Assembly: GCF_016595415.1 (NCBI RefSeq)
Contig: NZ_JAENIO010000036.1
Coordinates: 1-44,888, forward strand
Length of the DNA stretch: 44,888 bases
Reading direction: 5' to 3'
Origin: Roseibacillus ishigakijimensis
Lineage (GTDB): Bacteria; Verrucomicrobiota; Verrucomicrobiia; Verrucomicrobiales; Akkermansiaceae
Of this stretch, positions 6,972 through 15,876 are shown in pieces (position 1 is the stretch's first letter; each line of letters opens with the position of its first letter). The notes under the pieces were generated by a model. That model was given only the letters and a program-made list of their open reading frames with translations. It ran no database searches and was not told the origin of the DNA. Both the position numbers and the translations under genes were made by a program.

Positions 6972-9619
6972 CGGAGACGGGTGACGTGCAGGCGGAGGAA
7001 CGCTTTCGGGTTGCTGCTTTGGAAGGAAGCCTCTGGGCGGACCGTTGCGCGCATGAGTTGCACGGGTCCCTCGGCATCGATGGGAATGCCGCGCTCGTGC
7101 AGCCAAGCCGGGGTGCCGATAGGAACGCTTCCGGGGATGGGCGAAAATCCCTTCAAATCAAAGGATTCGTGAATGCTGTATTGAAAGGCCCCGAGGCGGG
7201 CAGTGGAGGAGGGATGACCGGCCGGGAGATGAACTTCGGTGACCCGGGGGCAGCGATAGTGAAAGCCCAAGGTCACCGTCGAGGGGTCGATATCGGCCTG
7301 TGGGAGAAGATGGGCGTCTTGGCCGTAAGGATTCATGAGATGGGCATTCTCGCTGAGGATGGGCACTCCATCGTGGTCGGGTTCCAGGGCATTGGCGGGA
7401 CGGACCAAGAGGGGATTGTGAAAAGTGGAGAAGACGAGCAGATTGGATCGTTGCACGCCTAGTGTGGCTACGGGGAAGCCGTTCTCATCCAAAGTCGCAG
7501 CCACTCGGTCGCCGTAGGAGCTCTGGGTCAGGGGAGGCGCGTCCAGCTGGCCGCGAAGGCGGGGAGCTTGGATCCCGAGTTCGGCATCATCTTGCGCCAC
7601 GAGATGATAGAGGAGAGCGTTGGAACTCTTGTTTTGGACGAGAAAGTGCAGCGCGGATCCTGTGTGCACGGAGTCCAGCAGGCCGCCGCTTTCTCCATCG
7701 GGGACCGTGACGGAGTAACCATGTAGGTGCCCGGTTTCGCTGAGGAAGGAAACAAAAAGACTACCTGGACTGAGAGACGCTGCGTAAGGGGAACCGTTGC
7801 GCAAGAACCCGCAGGTGACTTGGCTCGGGACACCGGAAGTGGAATAGGAAAAGGCCGTGAACCCTCCCACTGAGCCAGTGTGGCTCACATTGGTGGTGAC
7901 TTTGACCAGATCATCATTCGTCAGAGTGATCAGGGCGATTCCGCCATCATCGCGCACCGCGAGGTCCAAAGGGGTGGAGCCACTAGGTTCGGTGCGAACG
8001 GTTTCCCAGATAAGACCTTCGGCTGGATTGAGGCGGGCGAGGGTGAGAGTTCCGCCCTCCTGATTGTTGACAAAGAGGGCATAGAGTTCGTTCTGGCTTG
8101 AGCCTAAGGCTATCTGGCTCTCCCGGTTGCAAGTGACCGGATTTTCTCCATCGAGAAAAAGGGAACCGTATTGACGCAAGCCGCCTCTGTGCATCCCGAA
8201 GGTCAGTCTGCCGCTGGAGTCTCCGGGATTGGAAAGTTGGAGGGAGAGGAAGTAGACGGCATTGTCCGCCGTGACGGTGAGGGCATGGGCAAGGTGGAGC
8301 TTGTCTGCAGCCGCGCCCCCCGGGGTCTCCAGGATTTCTTGCCGCCCGCGGTGGAAGCGGAGGACGACCGGCTTGCCAAAGCTTGGGGAGGAGAGGAAGC
8401 GGGTGGTCATTTGTCCGGCGACAAGGTAGTGGGCCCCATCCGGACCCCGCGCTATGGCGGGAGCGATCAGCTCCCCCACACCGGGGACTCCTCCCACGAC
8501 CCAGGGCTCGGTTTCAGGAGTGAGCAGCATCAGGACGGAGGTCTCTTCGTCCTGCTCTTCCTCATAGATAATGATCGGATCTCCGGCTCCATTCACGGCC
8601 AGAGAGAGACCCCCGACGTATTCGTTGAGGGCTGTCTCCTGGGGCTCGTCGAGCGAGAGATGCCAGCCTACTTTGGCGACCTGGCGTTTCATCCGCAAGG
8701 TCTCCGTGCGACCTGACAAGAGGGCGAATGATTCCTGCGTGTAGGCAACCAGGGCGGCTCCGGCAGCGTCGAATTCGAGATGCACATGATTGAAGAAATC
8801 CAAGGCTCCATCCAGTTCTGCCTGGTTGGCCACGGTGCTGTGGGTCCAGTATTCGGCGGCCAGGAGGTTGCCCTGTTCATTCAGGGCCAAATGGAGCGAG
8901 GAATTCTCTTCTTCGAACTTGCTGTAGGCCACGGCCAAGGCTCCCTCCCGCGCTGCGGCATCGAAGGAGATGCTGGTATTGGGGAGCTCGGCAATTGTCC
9001 CCGGGGCGGACCAAGGAGGGTTTCCGAAGAGTTCGAACTGTTTTAATATCAGTTGTAGGCGATTGCCATTGCGATTGAAAACAACCACTCCGGGACTCGG
9101 GCTCACCAATTGTCGATTGACGGTGTTGATTTCCACCAATTTCGGTTTGGTGCCACTGTTATTGGGGGTGGTGACCAGGCTGGGGGCAGACCAGGCCTTG
9201 GTTGTCGTGTTGAAATGGAGGTAAGAGGCTTGCCCTGAGGAATTGGTGTAGACGAGCCCGGTGGTGCGAAAGTCTTTGCTACCCGCTACACTGAGATCGA
9301 TTCCCCGGTGGCTTACCCCGGTGTGGGCATCCCCGGCAATGGACGTCCACCGATCCTTGTCGGACCAGACGGAAATGGTTCCATCGCTGAGCAGGTAGGC
9401 AATGGAAGGGTGGTAATTCCGGTCCACTTCGATGTCCACTTCGAGGGGGATGGCGGTGGTCAAGGGGGGATTGGGGCTGTAGATCAAGGCTTGGCTCGCT
9501 GTCTCCAGCGAGCCCCCCGGCTGACGTCGGCGGTAGCGCAGGGAGGAGTGCTCTCCGAGGATGTAGGCTGTGTGGTGCCGGTCTGCGGCATCAATGGCGA
9601 GGGCACATCGTTGACCCAT
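6968..9619 (-). CDS. Large secreted repeat protein of unknown function, 5' end lost to an in-frame stop
   Basis: An 883-codon open frame without recognisable catalytic motifs. It is rich in short beta-strand units of the form HPSIAYLLSDGTISVW and DGAHYLVAGQMTTRFL, suggesting a propeller or similar beta-solenoid; no BNR/Asp-box set is visible. The last 120 or so residues contain TLGFHYRCPR and end in NPKAFLRLHVTRLR, the tail domain that also closes the LamG protein at 17927-22099. The first ATG of the open frame (9619) lacks a signal peptide. Upstream in the same frame a complete signal peptide begins at 9724 and is separated from this frame by a single TGA at 9650-9652. The parent gene is therefore about 918 codons. 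Without the signal peptide the product would stay in the cytoplasm, so it is probably non-functional unless the stop is an error or is read through. Confidence 0.75.
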   Translation of the reverse strand: MGQRCALAIDAADRHHTAYILGEHSSLRYRRRQPGGSLETASQALIYSPNPPLTTAIPLEVDIEVDRNYHPSIAYLLSDGTISVWSDKDRWTSIAGDAHTGVSHRGIDLSVAGSKDFRTTGLVYTNSSGQASYLHFNTTTKAWSAPSLVTTPNNSGTKPKLVEINTVNRQLVSPSPGVVVFNRNGNRLQLILKQFELFGNPPWSAPGTIAELPNTSISFDAAAREGALAVAYSKFEEENSSLHLALNEQGNLLAAEYWTHSTVANQAELDGALDFFNHVHLEFDAAGAALVAYTQESFALLSGRTETLRMKRQVAKVGWHLSLDEPQETALNEYVGGLSLAVNGAGDPIIIYEEEQDEETSVLMLLTPETEPWVVGGVPGVGELIAPAIARGPDGAHYLVAGQMTTRFLSSPSFGKPVVLRFHRGRQEILETPGGAAADKLHLAHALTVTADNAVYFLSLQLSNPGDSSGRLTFGMHRGGLRQYGSLFLDGENPVTCNRESQIALGSSQNELYALFVNNQEGGTLTLARLNPAEGLIWETVRTEPSGSTPLDLAVRDDGGIALITLTNDDLVKVTTNVSHTGSVGGFTAFSYSTSGVPSQVTCGFLRNGSPYAASLSPGSLFVSFLSETGHLHGYSVTVPDGESGGLLDSVHTGSALHFLVQNKSSNALLYHLVAQDDAELGIQAPRLRGQLDAPPLTQSSYGDRVAATLDENGFPVATLGVQRSNLLVFSTFHNPLLVRPANALEPDHDGVPILSENAHLMNPYGQDAHLLPQADIDPSTVTLGFHYRCPRVTEVHLPAGHPSSTARLGAFQYSIHESFDLKGFSPIPGSVPIGTPAWLHERGIPIDAEGPVQLMRATVRPEASFQSSNPKAFLRLHVTRLR

Positions 9620-9649
9620 CTCCTCTCCGGCGTCCAGGTTGGTCTTTCT

Positions 9650-9724
9650 TCACTCTACTTCACCGGGGAGCAGGAAAGGGAAGATGAGGATGGCGGCAAA
9701 GAGAGAGCGGGCTTGCGGTTTCAT
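9650..9724 (-). pseudogene. Severed signal peptide of the 6968-9619 gene
   Basis: From ATG at 9724 the - strand encodes MKPQARSLFAAILIFPFLLP then GEVE and TGA. This is a textbook signal peptide with a basic start, hydrophobic core and small residues before the cleavage zone. It is in phase with the downstream frame, and the ten codons after the TGA (RKTNLDAGEE) run straight into it. TGG (Trp) to TGA is a one-base change that would restore a continuous secreted protein. Confidence 0.75.
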
Positions 9725-9887
9725 GGGGCATGGCGTGGGGGTTGAATGACTCTCTTTCAATTGCATCAGGGTTCTCACATTTTTTTGTTTTGAGATTATT
9801 TTTTTTTAAGGAATAGTATTTCTTGTTTTTTGGATGGGCAAGGAAGTCAGAGGGAGGCTAGTCTGAATTCACCCCATCCTCTTCGTC
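9725..9887. promoter_or_regulatory. AT-rich divergent intergenic region
   Basis: The 163 bases between two divergent genes contain T-rich runs at about 9775-9835 that contrast sharply with the GC-rich surroundings. Promoters for both flanking genes are expected here, but no convincing -35/-10 pair could be fixed by eye. Confidence 0.4.
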
Positions 9888-10325
9888 ATGACCCCTGACC
9901 AGCTGGCTCCCCGGGATTGGCAACGCATCCATCAGGCGTCTCTCCAGGTCGTCAACGGTGTCCTTTGGAACGACGAGATCCTCGCAGACAAGGCGCGGGC
10001 AGAACTCCGCGAGACTCTGCGGGAGATGGAGAAGCGCTATGGTCGGGTGCCCGCTATTCTGGCCATTCGGGCGGACTTTAGCGAAGACCCCGAGGAAGCG
10101 ATGGCCCTGCATCGGGAGGTTCTCGCGAAGACGCCAGAGTCCTTGGCGCGCCGTCTTTCCCTTCAGTCTTTGCTCCGGCTTTTGATCAATTCAGATGGGC
10201 CGGAGCCAGAGATTCGGGCACATCTTGCTGAGCTGCGGGATCTGACTGTAGCAGAGGGAGAGGACTCGGACCATGATGAGCTTCGCGAATTGCAGCAGCT
10301 CGTGAGAAGATGCTTCGGAGCTTGA
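9888..10325 (+). CDS. Small all-helical protein, TPR-like, function unknown
   Basis: The product is 145 residues, soluble and strongly helical, with no signal peptide or membrane segment. Segments such as RVPAILAIRADFSEDPEEAM and ALHREVLAKTPESLARRLS have the period and small/large residue pattern of one or two degenerate tetratricopeptide units. The C-terminus is acidic then basic (EDSDHDELRELQQLVRRCFG). It is probably a protein-interaction module. It is divergent from the interrupted secreted protein and convergent with trmD, so the context gives no function. Confidence 0.75.
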   Translation: MTPDQLAPRDWQRIHQASLQVVNGVLWNDEILADKARAELRETLREMEKRYGRVPAILAIRADFSEDPEEAMALHREVLAKTPESLARRLSLQSLLRLLINSDGPEPEIRAHLAELRDLTVAEGEDSDHDELRELQQLVRRCFGA

Positions 10326-10402
10326 GCGAAAGGTCCGGGCTGGCGGGCGCTTTCCCGCTGCCGAGCGAAGGGTGATCTCTGGGAGAGCCTTGCCCCGCAT
10401 AC

Positions 10403-11074
10403 TCACTGCAGCAAATCGGGGCGATTCTCGCGGGTGCGCTGGAGGGCTTGCTCCTTTTTCCAAGCTTCGATCCTGGCGTGGTGGCCGGAGAGGAGCACCT
10501 CCGGGACGCGCAGGCCGCGAAATTCGTTGGGCTTGGTGTAGGCGGGGGCTTCGAGGAGGTTCGGGTCGCTGAAGGACTCGTCCTCGGGGGAGCGGGCGTC
10601 GCCGAGGGCCCCGGGGAGGAGGCGGATGATGGCGTCGCAGAGCACGGCGGCCGCAATGGCCCCGTTGGTGAGGACGTAGTCACCGAGGGAGAGCTCGAGG
10701 TCGACCAGCTCGGTGATCACGCGGTGGTCGACGCCTTCGTAATGCCCGCAGATGAGGATGAGGTGCTCTTCGCTGGCCAAGTCCCGCACGCGCGCTTGTT
10801 TGAGGACCTGTCCCTGGGGGGTGAGCAAAATGACTTTCGCCCCCGGCGTGCGCAGCTCTTCAATGGCGGCGAAGAGGGGCTCGGGCTTGAGCAGCATCCC
10901 TTGCCCGCCTCCGCAGAGGTATTCGTCGGTCTTGCGGTGCTTGCCGGTGGCCCAATCGCGCAGCTGGTGGGCGTGGACCTCGGCGATTCCCTGCTCGCGC
11001 GCGCGCTTGATGATGCTCTCGGAGAGGGGCGCGAGGGCGATTTCAGGGAACAGGGTGATGATGTCGATGCGCAT
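10403..11074 (-). CDS. trmD: tRNA (guanine-N1)-methyltransferase TrmD
   Basis: Makes m1G37 next to the anticodon, preventing +1 frameshifts; it is essential in most bacteria. The product is 223 residues. The start at 11074 gives MRIDIITLFPEIALAPLSES, the canonical N-terminus; the longer frame adds only MPPDWPPA. SPOUT knot motifs: LILICGHYEGVDHRVI and LSLGDYVLTNGAIAAAVL. The tail PEVLLSGHHARIEAWKKEQA is the family's conserved C-terminal helix region. It follows the cytochrome gene by 66 bases on the same strand. The usual neighbours rpsP, rimM and rplS are absent, so this is a relocated trmD. Confidence 0.96.
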   Translation of the reverse strand: MRIDIITLFPEIALAPLSESIIKRAREQGIAEVHAHQLRDWATGKHRKTDEYLCGGGQGMLLKPEPLFAAIEELRTPGAKVILLTPQGQVLKQARVRDLASEEHLILICGHYEGVDHRVITELVDLELSLGDYVLTNGAIAAAVLCDAIIRLLPGALGDARSPEDESFSDPNLLEAPAYTKPNEFRGLRVPEVLLSGHHARIEAWKKEQALQRTRENRPDLLQ

Positions 11075-11140
11075 GGCGGGCGGCCAGTCTGGCGGCAAGC
11101 GGGGCTTGCTGACAATGCCGGACTGACCGGAGGGTGCTCT

Positions 11141-13111
11141 TTACTGCGTTTGCAAGTAATCCCAGATGGCTTCGAACTGCGCGCGACTCTCGCCACCGAG
11201 CGCGGGGAGGGGGGTCTCGCCCTTGTCGTCGGCATAGCGCGGCATTTTGGTGTCGGGGGTGATGCGGACCGGATTGTGCATCCAGCGGTAGAAGTAGTCT
11301 TCCCGCAGGCGTTCGTGAGTCAGGGCAAAATTAATGCCCATCACTTCAAAGGCGGCCGTAGGCTCTTGGTCGCCGACCCCGTGACAGGTCGTGCAGCCGA
11401 ATCCGCTCTCCGAGCCAATGAGTTCCTTGCCCACCGCGACCCGATCGGCGTCGCTTTCTTGCTCTTGCGCCGTGCTGGGGGCCAGTCCGTGCTGGGCGGC
11501 CAGTCCCTGGGCAAAAGTCTCCGGGGCATGGTTGGCGAAGCCGGGCATACGCGCGTCGAGCCAAGGGCGGGGGCGCGGTTCAGCCGTGCCAGCCAGCATC
11601 TCCGCAAGGGCGTCGCTGTGGAGCATGGCCCCCGTATGGGTCAGGTTGGGCAGGCTTTGGTCCAGTTTTTCATGCACGTTGAGATGAGCAGCCAAGGCCG
11701 CGGTGTCGGAGTGGAGCGCTCCGAGCAGGGCAGGCACCTCGTCACGACTGTGGCAGGCGTGACAGCGGAGGTTTTTGAACTGCCGTTCGGCGAAGGCCGG
11801 GGCGGTGTCGCGCTTCAGCGAGTCCAGATGTTCGCTGCGAAGAGCTTCCAAAGCGTCACCTGCATCCTCGGGGAGGTTCAAATGGCTGTGCGCGGAGGAG
11901 AAACAGGGGGCGTCATTCCAAGGCTTCTGGGCAATGGTCTCGAAGGGAGGTAGCGCGCTCGGGTCATATGGAAGGCCGGCGTGACAGGCTCCACACTGCA
12001 TCTTGAGAGAGTGGGCCGCGCCCTTGGAGGCATCTCCGGCGGGGAATTCAACTTGGGGCCGTTCGGCTGTGGCTGATTGCTCGAGCAAAAAGGCGGTCAA
12101 ATTCGCTGCTTCCTCGTCGCTGAGGCGGAAGTTGGGCATGCGGGTGTGGGGAGAGAGTTGGGCCGGATCCAAGAGGAAATCCCGCAGTGCGTGAGGCTGG
12201 TATTTGTCCGCGAGGTGAGTGAGGGGAAGGCGATTCTCACTCGGTGTGCTTTCGTCGGGTTGTCCGTGGCAGGTCACACAGGCCAACTTGTGGAAGGTGG
12301 CACCCCCGGCCTGGGCGTCCCCAGCGACTGGTGCGCCCTCCGCGCCCGTTTTGAGGGTCATGAGGTAGGCGGCCAGGTCGGCCGCAGCCTGGCGGCCTTC
12401 TTCGCTGTCCGCTACCAGCCGGGGCATATTGGTATCGGGGCGATAGGCGGCTGGATCGGCAATCCAGCGCGCCAGCCAATCCTCCTGCAAGCGGTCGCCG
12501 CTCAGCCCCACGATGGGGGGCACGTGATTGAGCTCGGGCATGGCGTGGGGGCCGAAGCCCTCGCCCGCAAGGTGGCATTTGCTGCAGAGATGACGGGCAA
12601 AAATCTCGCGCCCGCGATAGGCCAAGGCCTCTGCCGCCAGAGCGCCGTCCCTTTTGGTAAAGGCTCCGGGTGGAATGGGTTCGGTGGGAAAGGAGCGTTC
12701 TTCCCAGAGCAGTTGGAAGCGGGCCTCGCCCTCCTCCGGGGACTGGTAGCGCACCTCGATGGGCACCTCTCCGGAGAGCCGCAGGCGGTCGGACTTTTCC
12801 CCGCCGAGGGAGCCCGTTTCCTGGAGCACCTCCTCACCCGCCACCACGAGGGTGGCCGTGCCCGTGCCTGCGAAGGAAAAGTGCAGGCGCTGTCTTTTCT
12901 CCAAGCTCAGCGTGCCCGTCCAAGTCACCGAAAAGGTCCCCTCCTCCAGAAGAGGAGTGGCGGGCGTGCCAGCGGGCACGTGGAGGGCTGGCAAGCGCGC
13001 GAGATGGCGATCGTGGCGATCGCCCTGCTGATAGGTGGCGAGGACGTCGCCCGCAAGAGGCCCACTGGCGAATAGGGAGAGGAGAAGGAGGAAAGTCTGC
13101 GGTTTGGTCAT
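11141..13111 (-). CDS. Secreted PA14-domain cytochrome with five c-type heme sites
   Basis: The product is 656 residues with a signal peptide (MTKPQTFLLLLSLFASGPLA). About residues 25-150 look like a PA14 carbohydrate-binding fold (GTFSVTWTGTLSLEKRQRLH, FQLLWEERSF). Five CxxCH heme attachment motifs follow: CSKCH, CVTCH, CGACH, CHACH and CTTCH. Several downstream MP dipeptides in TNMPRL, TRMPNF, ARMPGF and TKMPRY are probable axial Met ligands. This resembles the PA14-linked cytochromes abundant in Planctomycetes and Verrucomicrobia that are thought to pass electrons in the periplasm during breakdown of complex organic matter. The electron partner is not in the window. It lies divergent from dnaB with a 178-base gap and 66 bases upstream of trmD. 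Confidence 0.88.
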   Translation of the reverse strand: MTKPQTFLLLLSLFASGPLAGDVLATYQQGDRHDRHLARLPALHVPAGTPATPLLEEGTFSVTWTGTLSLEKRQRLHFSFAGTGTATLVVAGEEVLQETGSLGGEKSDRLRLSGEVPIEVRYQSPEEGEARFQLLWEERSFPTEPIPPGAFTKRDGALAAEALAYRGREIFARHLCSKCHLAGEGFGPHAMPELNHVPPIVGLSGDRLQEDWLARWIADPAAYRPDTNMPRLVADSEEGRQAAADLAAYLMTLKTGAEGAPVAGDAQAGGATFHKLACVTCHGQPDESTPSENRLPLTHLADKYQPHALRDFLLDPAQLSPHTRMPNFRLSDEEAANLTAFLLEQSATAERPQVEFPAGDASKGAAHSLKMQCGACHAGLPYDPSALPPFETIAQKPWNDAPCFSSAHSHLNLPEDAGDALEALRSEHLDSLKRDTAPAFAERQFKNLRCHACHSRDEVPALLGALHSDTAALAAHLNVHEKLDQSLPNLTHTGAMLHSDALAEMLAGTAEPRPRPWLDARMPGFANHAPETFAQGLAAQHGLAPSTAQEQESDADRVAVGKELIGSESGFGCTTCHGVGDQEPTAAFEVMGINFALTHERLREDYFYRWMHNPVRITPDTKMPRYADDKGETPLPALGGESRAQFEAIWDYLQTQ

Positions 13112-13289
13112 TTTTTCTAGGGTATCATCTCATGCTTGCCTCGGATGTGACAGAAACTTGTAGAAAAGTGCATAAGGGACATCTCGCGCCCGGGGCCTCG
13201 CTGGCACCTCTACGCAGGACGATTCTCCATCTTTCTGTCCTTCTCAATTGCTTTCCCCCCGCCCTTGGACCTACTCTCCCGCCCGCTCG

Positions 13290-14741
13290 ATGGATAAGAC
13301 GAAGTCAGATAAAAAAGGCCAGACGGGCAAGTCTCCCCGTCTTCAAGTGGTTACCGAGGAGGGTCTTAAGGAATCCCGGGCCATCCCCAATGCGCTGGAG
13401 GCCGAGCGCTCCGTGCTCTCCTCCATGATCCAGGACCCGGTGGACCGCATCGGTCAAGCCGTGGAACTCGGTCTACGCCCCCATTACTTCTACCTACCCG
13501 CCCACCAGATGCTCTACGAAGTGCTCCTCGAGCGCTTCGATGGCGGCCATCCCATCGATGTCGTCATTCTTCACCAGGTCCTTTCCGACAAGGGGCTCAT
13601 CGACTCCATCGGCGGCCCTTCGGCGCTGGTCGATCTCTCCAATGCCGCCAGCTCCGCCGCCCACTTCGAGTATTACCTCAACATCATTCGCGACAAATAC
13701 GTCCTCCGGGCCGTCATCGAGAATGCCAATGCCGCCATCGAGGAAGCCTATGGCAATCCTCCCGAGGTCGCGGGTTTCCTTGACCAGGTCGAGACCGACA
13801 TCTTTTCCATCAAGGAAGACCTCGAGGTGAAGGGCGAGCTTACCATGAAGGAACTCATCGGCAACGTCCTCGACGTCTTCGAGCAATTGGCCTCCGGCCA
13901 AAAGGGGCTGGAAGGCATCCCGACGGGCTACCCCATGCTCGACGAGATGTCCAACGGCTTAAAGCCGGGCGAGATGATGATCATCGCGGCTCGTCCTTCC
14001 ATGGGTAAGACCTCCTTCATGATGAACATCGTGGAGCAGATCGCCATCGACCAGAAGAAGCCCTCTCTGGTTTTCTCCTGCGAGATGTCCTCCCAACAGA
14101 TCGTGCAGCGTCTTCTCTTCTCGCGAGCCCGCTTTGCCCTCTCGCAGATGAAGCCTGGTTTCAAGATCACCAAGGAAGAGCTCAAGCGCATTCAGAAAGC
14201 CTCCGAGGACCTTGCCGACGCTCCGCTTTTCATCGACGATACCCCCTCGCTGCCCATCGGCGACCTCCGCGCCAAGGCCCGGCGGCTCAAGCGCGAGCAC
14301 GATATCCAGCTCATCGCGGTCGACTACCTCCAGCTCATGCGTTCCCAGTCCAAGCAGGCCGGAGATTCCCGCGAGCGGGAAATTGCCGAAATCTCCTCTG
14401 GCTTGAAGGCGATTGCCAAAGAGCTGGGCATCCCCGTCATCGTCCTCGCCCAGCTCAACCGGGGCCCCGAGCAACGCGGCGGCACCCCCCGCATGTCCGA
14501 CTTGCGGGAATCCGGCTCCATCGAGCAGGACGCCGACATGATTGGCCTGCTCTTCCGGAAGGAATACTACAATGATCCGACGAAAGAGGACGCCGAGGAA
14601 GAGAAGGAGGCCAATGCCGGCTTGGCCCAGCTCATTCTGGCCAAGAACCGGAATGGTCCTACGGGCGATATTCCTCTTCACTTCACCAAAGAGCTCATGC
14701 GCTTCGAGCCCCGCGAGTTCGAGCCCGGGGAAGAGGAGTGA
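13290..14741 (+). CDS. dnaB: Replicative DNA helicase DnaB
   Basis: Hexameric 5'-3' helicase that unwinds DNA at the replication fork. The product is 483 residues. The ATG at 13290 (MDKTKSDKKGQTGKS) was preferred over an upstream in-frame start at 13248 because the latter adds a Pro-rich stretch. After a short basic tail, the N-terminal DnaB domain starts at IPNALEAERSVLSSMI, followed by the RecA-like domain: Walker A AARPSMGKTS near 235, Walker B LIAVDYLQLM, QLNRGPEQR, and the conserved DLRESGSIEQDADMIG with the arginine-finger region LAKNRNGPTG. Nothing is missing. It is monocistronic and ends at a bidirectional terminator. Confidence 0.97.
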   Translation: MDKTKSDKKGQTGKSPRLQVVTEEGLKESRAIPNALEAERSVLSSMIQDPVDRIGQAVELGLRPHYFYLPAHQMLYEVLLERFDGGHPIDVVILHQVLSDKGLIDSIGGPSALVDLSNAASSAAHFEYYLNIIRDKYVLRAVIENANAAIEEAYGNPPEVAGFLDQVETDIFSIKEDLEVKGELTMKELIGNVLDVFEQLASGQKGLEGIPTGYPMLDEMSNGLKPGEMMIIAARPSMGKTSFMMNIVEQIAIDQKKPSLVFSCEMSSQQIVQRLLFSRARFALSQMKPGFKITKEELKRIQKASEDLADAPLFIDDTPSLPIGDLRAKARRLKREHDIQLIAVDYLQLMRSQSKQAGDSREREIAEISSGLKAIAKELGIPVIVLAQLNRGPEQRGGTPRMSDLRESGSIEQDADMIGLLFRKEYYNDPTKEDAEEEKEANAGLAQLILAKNRNGPTGDIPLHFTKELMRFEPREFEPGEEE

Positions 14742-14873
14742 GGCCAGACACCGCTTTCGCGATCGAGGAACCCCGAAGCACCCAAAGCTCATCGAGGAGA
14801 CTTGGGGCCGGTTTCCATTCCTTTTTGCCTTTGGGCGATGGAAAAACGGTCTCTCGGGGACCGGTAGATAGAG

Positions 14874-14907
14874 AAAAAGCCGAACTCCGCCCGGTGTTCG
14901 GCTTTTT
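14874..14907. terminator. Bidirectional terminator between dnaB and the PEP-CTERM gene
   Basis: A perfect 12-bp inverted repeat (AAAAAGCCGAAC at 14874-14885, GTTCGGCTTTTT at 14896-14907) with a 10-base loop and T-runs on both strands, placed between convergent genes. A smaller hairpin (CGGTC/GACCG) lies just upstream at about 14847-14863. Confidence 0.9.
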
Positions 14908-14936
14908 CTGCTTTTCGAGATGGAAAAATGCTTGGA

Positions 14937-15797
14937 CTAGCGGCGACGGCGCAGGCAGGCGGCAAGTCCGAGGAGAGAAAGGAGGGCGGTGTTGGGCTCG
15001 GGCACGAAGTTGAACTCGCGGATACCGGAGAGGTAAAAGGTGCGGGTGTTTTCGCTGCGGGCCGAGAGCTCCCAAGACCAGTCAAAGGTCAGAGAGGTGG
15101 CGGCATCGGTTAAAAATTCTACCGAGACATCGCGCTGCTCTTCCAAACTGGAAATGGTGCGGTTTTGCAGGGTAAGGGTCGGGTCACTGGAGAAGCTGTG
15201 GTAGCCGTCCCCGTCGATTCCATTGAAGGTGACGGAGGTGTCGGGGTCGAGGGCATAGGAGGAGAGCCCGAGGACCTTGACCGTTTCCACCAGATTGTTG
15301 CTGGCGGTGTCCAAGTCGAAGATAGTGAAACCTTCAGTGAGCGCCGCCGGGGTGCCGTCACTACTGTTAAAAAAATCGAGTGTGAAGTTGAACCCGATGT
15401 CATTGGTTCGGAAGCCGTGAAACTCGATAGCGAGGGCCTGATTATGTCCAGAAGGCGATGAGGATTGCCCGATAATGTGTTCGATCACTTCGCTGCCATC
15501 ATCCGGTTGCAGGGCAAAGTCATTGATAGAGGGGACGGCTGCTGCGGGTCCGAAGTCATTGACTGCTCGCACGCTATTGATAGTGAGGGTGGCGTAGATG
15601 CCGTTTTTGATCTCGTCGATTCGCCAGGTGTCTCCAGGATCAACTTCACCATCCGTGCCGCCTTCTACGGTTTGAATCATGGCCCGGGAGGGGTTGAGAA
15701 AGGAGACATTTTGGTTGCCCTGAAAGTTGACGTTGGCGTTCAAACTGGCAGCGGTGAAAGAGAGGGCCAGCAGGGGGGAATAAGAGTTACTCTTCAT
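14937..15797 (-). CDS. PEP-CTERM sorting-domain protein
   Basis: The product is 286 residues. The start at 15797 gives a signal peptide (MKSNSYSPLLALSFTAASLNA); the longer frame reads through the ftsY 3' end. The middle is a secreted beta-rich domain of unknown type with Asp/Asn-rich loops (GGTDGEVDPGDTW, NGIDGDGYHSF). The C-terminus has the exosortase signal: VPEP, the hydrophobic helix NTALLSLLGLAACL, then four Arg. In this family the tail is recognised by exosortase for sorting to the cell surface; no exosortase gene is visible here. It is 79 bases downstream of ftsY on the same strand, with an AT-rich leader. Confidence 0.88.
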   Translation of the reverse strand: MKSNSYSPLLALSFTAASLNANVNFQGNQNVSFLNPSRAMIQTVEGGTDGEVDPGDTWRIDEIKNGIYATLTINSVRAVNDFGPAAAVPSINDFALQPDDGSEVIEHIIGQSSSPSGHNQALAIEFHGFRTNDIGFNFTLDFFNSSDGTPAALTEGFTIFDLDTASNNLVETVKVLGLSSYALDPDTSVTFNGIDGDGYHSFSSDPTLTLQNRTISSLEEQRDVSVEFLTDAATSLTFDWSWELSARSENTRTFYLSGIREFNFVPEPNTALLSLLGLAACLRRRR

Positions 15798-15876
15798 AGG
15801 GTAGACGTCTGATATCTCCCTTGATGAATTTTGTCTATTGGATTTTATGAAAAATAAAACTTCATCGGCCTTCTTT

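Noticed and set aside
9650-9652. Selenocysteine reading of the TGA
   Set aside because: It sits just after a signal peptide in a protein with no redox motif, no SECIS-like hairpin was evident beside it, and a TGG to TGA change is simpler.
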